From Ricinus communis (lineage: Eukaryota; Streptophyta; Magnoliopsida; Malpighiales; Euphorbiaceae), in assembly GCF_019578655.1 (NCBI RefSeq), contig NC_063258.1, positions 18,790,802 through 18,854,801 of the forward strand: a DNA stretch of 64,000 nt, read 5' to 3'. The notes under the pieces were generated by a model. The model had not been told where the DNA came from. It saw nothing but the letters and a program-made list of their open reading frames with translations, and searched no databases. Made by a program: the position numbers and the translations under genes. This document shows positions 52,201 to 62,319 of the stretch, piece after piece; within the stretch, counting starts at the first letter, position 1; every line of letters starts with the position of its first letter.

Positions 52201-55200
52201 TATTGTTTAATATGAGAAAACAAACTGGGTAAGAGGGTTATATTTGTCAATATTAGAAAAAGAACCCCATAAGAGGGATGTATCTTTCAATATGAGAAAA
52301 CAATCCAAAAAGTGGTATATTTGTCAATATGAGAAAACAACCCCGTAAGATGAGAAAACAATCCCAAAAAATGGGAAAACAATCCCAAAAATGGTTTATT
52401 TGTCAATATGAGAAAACAATCCCGTAAGAGGTGTATATTTGTTAATATTAGGAAACAACCCCGTAAGAGGGTATATGTTTCAAGATAAGAAAACAACCCC
52501 AAAAAGTGGTATATTTCTAAATATTAGAAAACAACCTCGTAAGATGGCTATATCTTTCAACATGAGAGAACAATCCCAAAAAGTGCTTTATTTATCAATA
52601 TTAGAAAATAAACCCGTAAGAGGGGTATATCATACAACACGAGAAAAGTGCGAAATAGTGGTATATTAGTCAATATGAGAAAACAACCCCGTAAGATGGG
52701 TGTATCTTTCAACATGAGAAAACAATCCCAAAAAGTGGTACGTTTGTCAATATTATAAAACAACTCCGTAATAAGGGTATATCTTTCAACATGAGAAGAC
52801 AACTCGAAAGAACTTGTAGATTTGTTAAAATTAGAAAAACCCCGTAAGAGGGATATATCTTTCAACATGAGAAAACAACATGAAAAAGTGTATATTTGTC
52901 AATATTAGAAACAACCCCGTAAGAGGGTATATCTTTCAACATGGAAAACAACCCCAACAAAGTGGTATATTTTTCAATTTTACAAAACAACTGTAAGATG
53001 GGTGTATCTTTCAACATGAGAAAACAATCCGAATAAAGTGGTATATTTTCAATATTAGAAACAAGAGGTGTATATCTTTCACCAAGAGAAAACAATCCCA
53101 AAAGTGGCTTATTTTTCAAAATGAGAAAATAACCCCGTAAGAGGTGTATATTTGTTAATATTAGAAAACAACCCCGTAAGCGGGGTATATCTTCAACATG
53201 AGAAAACAACCCCAAAAAGTGGTATATTTGTCGGGTATACCTTTCAACTAGAGAAATTAACCCTAAAAAGTGGTATTTCGTCAATATGAGAATACAACGT
53301 AAGAGCGGTACATCTTTCAACATGAGAAAACAACACTAGAAAAATGGTATATTGTTTATATGAGAAAACAACTAGGTAAGAGGGTTATATTTGTCAATAT
53401 TAGAAAAAGAACCCCATAAGAGGGATATATCTTTCAATATGAGAAAATAATTCCCAAAATAGTGGTATATTTGTCAATATGAGAAAACAACCCCGTAAGA
53501 TGGGTGTATCTTTCAACATGCGAAAACAATCCCAAAAAGTGGTTTATTTATCAATATCGGAAAAAACCCCGTAAGAGGTGTATATTTATTAATATTAGAA
53601 AACAACCCCGTAAGAGGGGTATATCTTTCAACATGAGAAAACAACCCCAAAAAAGTGGTATATTTCTCAATATTAGAAAACAACCTCGTAAGATGGGTAT
53701 ATCTTTCAACATGAGAAAACAATCCAAAAATGCTTTATTTATCAATATTAGAAAACAAACCCGTAAAAGGAGTATATTATTCAACACGAGAAAATTACCC
53801 GAAATAGTGGTATATTTGTCAATATGAGAAAACAACCCCGTAAGTTGGGTGTATCTTTCAACATGAGAAAACAATCCCAAAAATGGTTTATTTGTCAATA
53901 TGAGAAAACAACCCGTTAGAGGTGTATATTTGTTAATATTAGAAAATAACCCCGTAAGAGGGTATATGTTTCAACATAAGAAAACAACCCAAAAAGTGGT
54001 ATATTTCTAAATATTAGAAAACAACCCCGTAAGAGGGGTATATGTTTCAACATAAGAAAACAACCCCAAAAAGTGGTATATTTCTAAATATTAGAAAACA
54101 ACCTCGTAAGATGGCTATATCTTTCAACATGAGAGAACAATCCCAAAAAGTGCTTTATTTATCAATATTAGAAAACAGACCCGTATCATACAACACGAGA
54201 AAAGAACCCCAAAATAGTGGTATTTTTGTCAATATGAGAAAACAACCCCGTAAGAGGGGTATATTTGTTAATATTAGAAAACAATCCCGTAAGCGGGCAT
54301 ATCTTTCAACATGAGAAAACAATCCCAAAAAGTGGTGTATTTGTCAATATGAGAAAAAACCCCGTGAGAGGGGTATATTTTCAACATGAGAAAACAACCC
54401 CATTATAGTGGTATATTTGTCAATATGAGAAAACAACCCCGTAAGAGGGCTATATTTGTCAATATTAGAAAACAACCCTATAAGATGGATATATCTTTCA
54501 ACATGAGATAACAACTCCAAAAAGGGATATATCTTTCAACATGAGAAAGAGCACCGGAAAAGTGGTACAATGTTTAATATGAGAAAATAATCCGGTAAGA
54601 GGGTTATATTTGTTAATATTAGAAAAGGCCCGTAAGAGGGATATATCTTTCAATATGATAAAACAATCCCGACAAAAGTGGTATATTTGTCAATATGAGA
54701 AAACAACCCCATAAGATGGGTGTATCTTTCAACATGAGAAAATAACCCAAAAAAAGTGGTACATTTGTCAATATTATAAAACAACTCCGTAATAGGGGTA
54801 TATCTTTCAACATGAGAAGACAACCCGAAAGAACTTGTAGATTTGTTAATATTAGAAAAACCCGTAAGAGGGATATATCTTTCAACATGAGAAAACAACA
54901 TGAAAAAGTGTATATTTGTCAATATTAGAAACAACCCCGTAAGAGGGTATATCTTTCAACATGGAAAACAACCCCAACAAAGTGGTATATTTTTCAATTT
55001 TACAAAACAACCCTGTAAGATGGGTGTATCTTTCAACATGAGAAAACAATCCCAATAAAGTGGTACATTTTCAATATTAGAAACAAGAGGTGTATATCTT
55101 TCACCAAGAGAAAACAATCCCGGAAAAGTGGCTTATTTTCAAAATGAGAAAATAACCCCGTAAGAGGTGTATATTTGTTAATATTAGAAAACAACCCCGT

Positions 55201-58200
55201 AAGCGGGGTATATCTTCAACATGAGAAAACAACCCCAAAAAGTAGTATATTTGTCGGGTATACCTTTCAACTAGAGAAATTAACCCTAAAAAGTGGTATT
55301 TGTCAATATGAGAATACAACGCCCGTAAGAGGGGTGACTTTCAACATGAGAAAACAACACTAGAAAAGTAGTATATTGTTTAATATGAGAAAACAATTAG
55401 GTAAGAGGGTTATATTTGTCAATATTAGAAAAAGAACCCCATAAGAGGGATATATCTTTCAATATGAGAAAACAATTTACAAAATAGTGGTATATTTGTC
55501 AATATGAGAAAACAACCCCGTAAGATGGGTGTATCTTTCAACATGAGAAAACAATCCCAAAAAGTGGTTTATTTATCAATATCGGAAAACAACCCCGTAA
55601 GAGGTGTATATTTATTAATATTAGAAAACAACCCCGTAAGAGGGGTATATCTTTCAACATGAGAAAACAATCCAAAAAGTGCTTTATTTATCAATATTAG
55701 AAAACAAACCCGTAAAAGGAGTTTATTATTCAACACGGAAAATTACCCGAAAATAGTGGTATATTTGTCAATATGAGAAAGCAACCCCGTAAGTTGGGTG
55801 TATCTTTCAACATGAGAAAACAATCCCAAAAAATGGTTTATTTGTCAATATGAGATAACAACCCCGTTAGAGGTGTATATTTGTTAATATTAGAAAATAA
55901 CCCCGTAAGAGGGTATATGTTTCAACATAAGAAAACAACCCCAAAAGTGGTATATTTCTAAATATTAGAAAACAACCTCGTAAGATGGCTATATCTTTCA
56001 ACATGAGAGAACAATCCCAAAAAGTGCTTTATTTATCAATATTAGAAAACAAACCCGTAAAGGGGTATATCATACAACACGAGAAAAGAACCCCAAAATA
56101 GTGGTATTTTTGTCAATATGAGAAAACAACCCCGTAAGAGGGGTATATTTGTTAATATTAGAAAACAATCCCGTAAGTGGGGCATATCTTTCAACATGAG
56201 AAAACAATCCCGGAAAAGTGGTGTATTTGTCAATATGAGAAAAAACCCCGTGAGAGGGGTATATTTTCAACATGAGAAAACAACCCCATAATAGTGGTAT
56301 ATTTGTCAATATGAGAAAACAACCCCGTAAGAGGGCTATATTTGTCAATATTAGAAAACAACCCTATAAGATGGATATATCTTTCAACATGAGATAACAA
56401 CTCCAAAAGGAATATATCATTCAACATGAGAGCACCGGAAAAGTGGTACAATGTTTAATATGAGAAAATAATCCGGTAAGAGGGTTATTTTGTTAATATT
56501 AGAAAAAGGCCCGTAAGAGGGATATATCTTTCAATATGTTAAAACAATCTCGACAAAAGTGGTATATTTGTCAATATGAGAAAACAACCCCATAAGATGG
56601 GTGTATCTTTCAACATGAGAAAATAACCCAAAAAGTGGTACAATTGTCAATATTATAAAACAACTCTGTAATAGGGTATATCTTTCAACATGAGAAGACA
56701 ATCCGAAAGAACTTGTAGATTTGTTAATATTGGAAAAACCCCGTAAGAGGGATATATCTTTCAACATGAGAAAACAACATGAAAAAGTGTATATTTGTCA
56801 ATATTAGAAACAACCCCGTAAGAGGGTATATCTTTCAACATGGAAAACAACCCCAACAAAGTGGTATATTTTTCAATTTTACAAAACAACCCTGTAAGAT
56901 GGGTGTATCTTTCAACATGAGAAAACAATCCCAATAAAGTGGTACATTTTTCAATATTAGAAACAAGAGGTGTATATCTTTCACCAAGAGAAAACAATCC
57001 CAGAAAAGTGGCTTATTTTTCAAAATGAGAAAATAACCCCGTAAGAGGTGTATATTTGTTAATATTAGAAAACAACCCCGTAAGCGGGGTATATCTTTCA
57101 ACATGAGAAAACAACCCCAAAAAAGTGGTATATTTGTCGGGTATACCTTTCAACTAGAGAAATTAACCCTAAAAAGTGGTATTTCGCCAATATGAGAATA
57201 CAACGCCGTAAGAGGGGTACATCTTTCAACATGAGAAAACAACACTAGAAAAGTGGTATATTGTTTAATATGAGAAAACAACTAGGTAAGAGGGTTATAT
57301 TTGTCAATATTAGAAAAATGAACCCCATAAGAGGGATATATCTTTCAATATGAGAAAACAATTCCCAAAAGAGTGGTATATTTGTCAATATGAGAAAACA
57401 ACCCCGTAAGATGGGTGTACATTTCAATATGAGAAAACAATCCCAAAAAGTGGTTTATTTATCAACATGAGAAAACAACCCCGTAAGAGGTGTATATTTA
57501 TTAATATTAGAAAACAACCCCGTAAGAGGGTATATCTTTCAACATGAGAAAACAATCCCAAAAGTGGTATATTTCTCAATATTAGAAAACAACCTCGTAA
57601 GATGGGTATATCTTTCAACATGAGAAAACAATCCAAAAAGTGCTTTATTTATCAATATTAGAAAACAAACCCGTAAAGGGGTATATCATTCAACATGAGA
57701 AAGTACCCGAAAATAGTGGTATATTTGTCAATATGAGAAAACAACCCCGTAAGATGGGTGTATCTTTCAACATGAGAAAACAATCCCAAAAATGGTTTAT
57801 TTGACAATATGACAAAACAACCTCGTAAGAGGTGTATATTTGTTAATATTAGAAAACAACCCCGTAAGAGGGGTATATGTTTCAACATAAGAAAACAACC
57901 CCAAAAGTGGTATATTTCTAAATATTAGAAAAAACCTCGTAAGATGGCTATATCTTTCAACATGAGAGAACAATCCCAAAAAGTGCTTTATTTATCAATA
58001 TTAGAAAACAAACCCGTAAAATGGGTATATCATACAACACGAGAAAAGAACCCCAAAATAGTGGTATTTTTGTCAATATGAGAAAATAACCCCGTAAGAG
58101 GGGTATATTTGTTAATATTAGAAAACAATCCCGTAAGCGGGCATATCTTTCAACATGAGAAAACAATCCCAAAGAAGTGGTGTATTTGTCAATATGAGAA

Positions 58201-58796
58201 AAAACCCCGTGAGAGGGGTATATTTTCAACATGAGAAAACAACCCCATAATAGTGGTATATTTGTCAATATGAGAAAACAACCCCGTAAGAGGGCTATAT
58301 TTGTCAATATTAGAAAACAACCCTATAAGATGGATATATCTTTCAACATGAGATAACAACTCCAAAAATGGATATATCTTTCAACATGAGAAAAGAACAC
58401 CGGAGAAGTGGTACAATGTTTAATATGAGAAAATAATCCGGTAAGAGGGTTATATTTGTTAATATTAGAAAAGGCCCGTAAGAGGGATATATCTTTCAAT
58501 ATGATAAAACAATCCCGACAAAAGTGGTATATTTGTCAATATGAGAAAACAACCCCATAAGATGGGTGTATCTTTCAACATGAGAAAATAACTCAAAAAG
58601 TGGTACATTTGTCAATATTATAAAACAACTCCGTAATACGGGGTATATCTTTGAACATGAGAAGACAACCCGAAAGAACTTGTAGATTTGTTAATATTAG
58701 AAAAACCCCATAAGAGGGATATATCTTTCAACATGAGAAAACAACATGAAAAAGTGTATATTTGTCAATATTAGAAACAACCCCGTAAGAGGGTAT
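46231..58796. repeat. 1.5-2.0 kb higher-order repeat, eight marker copies
   Basis: The marker GCTATATCTTTCAACATGAG followed by AGAACAATCCC occurs at 46231, 47938, 49423, 50931, 52547, 54114, 55988 and 57947. Spacings are 1707, 1485, 1508, 1616, 1567, 1874 and 1959 bp, so the unit changed length by gain or loss of monomer blocks. A second marker, CACTAGAAAAG then TATTGTTTAATATGAG, accompanies it. Confidence 0.85.
47636..47795. repeat. Run of truncated ~21-bp monomers
   Basis: Around 47660-47700 and 47738-47780 the array reads ATGAGAAAACAATCCCAAAA several times in direct succession, each about 20-21 bp, because the GTGGTATATTTGTCAAT half is missing. A related run is at about 52346-52395. The flanking monomers are normal length. 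Confidence 0.8.
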
Positions 58797-61019
58797 TGTA
58801 ACACCCCATCAAGCGTCAATATGTAGGTTGTTAAGAATCCGGACATGAGGTTATTGACATATAAACATATGATTATACTTAAACATCATTTAACAAGTAT
58901 TACAAACATCTTCTTATGCCTTATAAGGCATACTTCCATATATATCACATAGCGCATACAAAAATGCATCGGAGGTGACTTCACAAAACGGCCCAACTTG
59001 ACAGAATCGCTAAAAGCTAGACTTCACATACAACCAACGGATGCACTACTATTTACAAACCTGAAAGAAAAATTTTGGAGAGGTGTGAGCCTCCATTTCG
59101 GTAAATAAATAATCAACATAATCTATATCACATACACTTAATACAATTTCCACCCAATCACATAACTTTCCATGATATTCATAGTTTAGGTATAAAGTCA
59201 TACCATTCTACTCAATTCATTACAATCATCATAGAAGAAATACAATTCAACAATTATGGTTAGTTCTCACGGCTTGTGGATCCCCTTTAATGTGCTGCTC
59301 CGCCTCATCCTCACATATCACACACGTAAGCTCGCCTCATCTCACATTATACACTTTTATAGCCTCTCTAGGCTTTAGCCTCCCAAGGCTTTATATATAT
59401 ATTTTTTTCACAGGGAATCCACCATTCACATGCACATATGCACTTAACATCACAATTCAATCATTTCACTTATATCATATTTCAGCAATAACAATTGTTC
59501 CACTCAACACCAATTATTTCCATCTCAGTCATTCAAACATAAACAATATTAAGCAAACGCAACCATTTGCGAACATTTGATTAAATATATGAACATAGCA
59601 AATATTAACTATTTACTTACTCAAAATATACTTATTCCTTTAGCATATAAGAACCTCCTTTCTCCACAACTTCCTTTCCAGGGCCTTTGAGTACCCGTGA
59701 ACACATTCATCAATTCACATTTCATGCATATTACAAATATTCATGTAAATGCGAGTTCTAATGCATTACAAGATCATCCCTCTCTAATTCATAGGTCTAA
59801 CTCTTCCTCTAAGACTCTCAATTACTGTTTTAATATCCTATAAACATTTCCCATCTAGTTAAATACCAATTTAACTCAAACTAACATCAATAAATTGCAT
59901 AAAACTAATCTCCAACATTTCTGTTTTCTAGACAGAATTTAGTACCAAGGTATATTTATTGCTGGGAAAATTGGCTTAATACAAAAATCTCATATTAAAT
60001 AGACATATCCATTTATGCGTCTAGTTTCATCTCCAAGAAGAATTACTCAATTCTGACTTCTATAGATTTAATTATTTTCAAATTACTGAGCAAGGGTCAT
60101 ACAGCTAGTTGTACCCGAGCAGCAATCTATTTCTCAATTTAAGCAACCAAAACGGAAAAATAGCAAAATCACAAAACTACAAAGTTATAGAGGACTCTTT
60201 AAAATTTCCATAGACACCAATTAAGCTTAATTTGGACTTATATAACCCATGTTATGCCTAAAATACAGAACATCAAGGTTGCTGGAATTTTGACAGTTTT
60301 CTATCTTAACATACTTAAACTTAAATCAAGCTTAATCTTTATGCAATCATTCAATACTCTACTAATTCATGATAATCAGACCTTTAATTAATCAATGAGA
60401 GCATCAAATGAATTTTTCCAATTTGTAATCAAGAACCCTAATGACAAATTAATAACACTCAAGTAACAACTTACCAATTTCAGTTTTGGGTTGCTAATAT
60501 GCTTAAATCCTTTAGCTTTAGCTTGGCTCCTTCAATAGTTGGCAAAACCCTATCTTAATCTTAAGTTTTCTAGGTATTCCACTCCTCTCTCTTATTCCAA
60601 ATTTTGTGTTTTTGGCCATGAACGAATTTTAGAGAAATGAAGAGGTAAAATGAGCTTGCTCATGGTTCCAATTCCAATATTCCTCTCTTAATGCCACCAC
60701 CTACTAAACTATTTTTATCACCCTAAATTAATTCTTACTAACCATATATAGGTACTAACTTTTAATTGTATCTTTTAAGTCCAATCTATTTACCCAACCT
60801 TCAACTATTGGTTCAATTAAGTCTTAAGGCTGAATACACATAACCCAAGTACTTAATCAACTTATCTAAATTAATAATCTAATATCATGCTTCTTATTCT
60901 CTACTTATAATTAATATATATATGTTCTCATAAAATAAAAATATCATTGATATACCATCATATGCCCAATGATTAAATATAAATGCACATAACATGGATG
61001 ATGAGAAAATGCAGTTACA
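58797..61019 (-). mobile_element. 3' LTR of chromovirus copy 2
   Basis: 2,223 bp with intact ends TGTAAC and GTTACA. This copy defines the LTR boundary. Relative to 3684-5982 it lacks 36 bp after CCCCATCA and 29 bp after AGCGTC near its left end. The remainder is closely similar. Confidence 0.93.
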
Positions 61020-61020
61020 A

Positions 61021-61033
61021 CTCTCCCTTCCTT
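61021..61033 (-). other. Polypurine tract of chromovirus copy 2
   Basis: Element strand AAGGAAGGGAGAG, one base from the LTR end at 61019. Better preserved than in copy 1. Confidence 0.78.
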
Positions 61034-61600
61034 AAGAAATTTCGTCCGAAATTTTAACAACTCACCAACATTGCAATGGAATATGCGGATATACTGTCTC
61101 ATATGCTCTTCTACTTCCCAAGTTGCTTCTCTTGGTGAATGATGACTCCACTTAATTTTGACCATAGGAATGTCTTTCTTTCTCAATTTCTTAACCCTTG
61201 ATTAAGAATTTCTATCGGCTCTTCCACATATGTCAACTTTTCCGTGATTTCTATCTCCGGCTCGGAATGATATAACTAGGATCCGATCTATATCGCCTCA
61301 ACATAGAAACGTGAAAACATCATGAATAGAAGACAACTCTGTAGGTAATGCTAACCTATAAGCCAATGGTCCAACTCTTTCAATAATTTCATAAGGTCCT
61401 ACATACCTCGGACTCAATTTCCTTGTTTACCAAACCTTATTATTCCTTTCCATGGTGATACCCGTAAGAAAACTTTATCACCCACAATATATTCTATTTC
61501 CCTTGATGCAAATCAGCATAACTCTTTGTTTGTCCTGTGCTACTTTCAAATTCTTTTAACTATCTCTATTTTATCCAACGTTTCTTGTACCAATTCGGAC
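61034..61600 (-). pseudogene. Integrase C-terminus and chromodomain, copy 2 (frameshifted)
   Basis: The minus-strand frame covering 60944-61186 reads IPMVKIKWSHHSPREATWEV then EEHMRQ and NVGELLKFR. This is the chromodomain with its conserved Trp and EATW core, more continuous here than in copy 1. Upstream on the element strand the GPY/F region is present but in shifting frames. The frame runs past the PPT into the LTR, so its last residues are not meaningful. Confidence 0.85.
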
Positions 61601-61819
61601 CTTCGTCGTCTTAAACCTTCAACATCCCGGCACTGGACTTCTACATTTCCTCCCATACAAAGCTTCATAAGGAGCCATACCGATACTAGAATGAAAACGT
61701 TGTTATCGCAAATTCCATCCGTGGTATGTAATCATCCCGGTTACCCTTGAACTCAAGTGTGCAAGCCCTCATCATATCTTCTAATGTCCGAATAATTCTT
61801 TCCGATTGCCCATCCGATT
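61601..61819 (-). pseudogene. Integrase core fragment, copy 2 (cut by gap)
   Basis: Minus strand reads SDGQSERIIRTLEDMMRACT, with the catalytic Glu, then LEFKGNRDDYIPRMEFA, before frame loss near 61705. The two catalytic Asp residues would lie in the gap. The matching part of copy 1 is 6599-6815. Confidence 0.85.
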
Positions 61820-62319
61820 NNNNNNNNNNNNNNNNNNNNNNNNNNNNNNNNNNNNNNNNNNNNNNNNNNNNNNNNNNNNNNNNNNNNNNNNNNNNNNNNN
61901 NNNNNNNNNNNNNNNNNNNNNNNNNNNNNNNNNNNNNNNNNNNNNNNNNNNNNNNNNNNNNNNNNNNNNNNNNNNNNNNNNNNNNNNNNNNNNNNNNNNN
62001 NNNNNNNNNNNNNNNNNNNNNNNNNNNNNNNNNNNNNNNNNNNNNNNNNNNNNNNNNNNNNNNNNNNNNNNNNNNNNNNNNNNNNNNNNNNNNNNNNNNN
62101 NNNNNNNNNNNNNNNNNNNNNNNNNNNNNNNNNNNNNNNNNNNNNNNNNNNNNNNNNNNNNNNNNNNNNNNNNNNNNNNNNNNNNNNNNNNNNNNNNNNN
62201 NNNNNNNNNNNNNNNNNNNNNNNNNNNNNNNNNNNNNNNNNNNNNNNNNNNNNNNNNNNNNNNNNNNNNNNNNNNNNNNNNNNNNNNNNNNNNNNNNNNN
62301 NNNNNNNNNNNNNNNNNNN
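61820..62319. other. Assembly gap of exactly 500 N
   Basis: A second 500-N placeholder. Left side is integrase of copy 2; right side is unrelated sequence. Size and content are unknown. Confidence 0.99.

Larger units (their letters stand above)
43991..58796. repeat. 39-bp satellite array, block D
   Basis: The last satellite block, ending at the LTR junction 58796/58797. It is dominated by a 1.5-2.0 kb higher-order repeat in its right part, with frequent AATCCCAAAAAGTGG, GATGGGTGTATC and GAAAAACCCCGTAAG monomers. Clean-phase stretches occur near 44440-44740, 47020-47560 and 49430-50760. No gene seen. Confidence 0.95.
58797..61819 (-). mobile_element. Ty3/gypsy chromovirus, copy 2 (3' part, minus strand)
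   Basis: Closely matches 3684-6815: LTR 58797-61019, PPT 61021-61033, chromodomain and the C-terminal half of integrase, then a gap. Same orientation as copy 1. The junction with satellite is GAGGGTAT|TGTAAC, nearly the same monomer position as copy 1. RT, RNase H, protease, gag and the 5' LTR are not in the window; they may lie in the gap or be deleted. Confidence 0.93.

Noticed and set aside
1..58796. CRISPR-like array (short repeats at regular spacing)
   Set aside because: Monomers are contiguous with no unique spacers, the context is a plant retroelement, and no cas genes are present.
1..58796. Telomere-like signal from AACCCC / CCCCAAAA motifs
   Set aside because: These motifs occur once per 39 bp inside a longer monomer; there is no pure short telomeric repeat.
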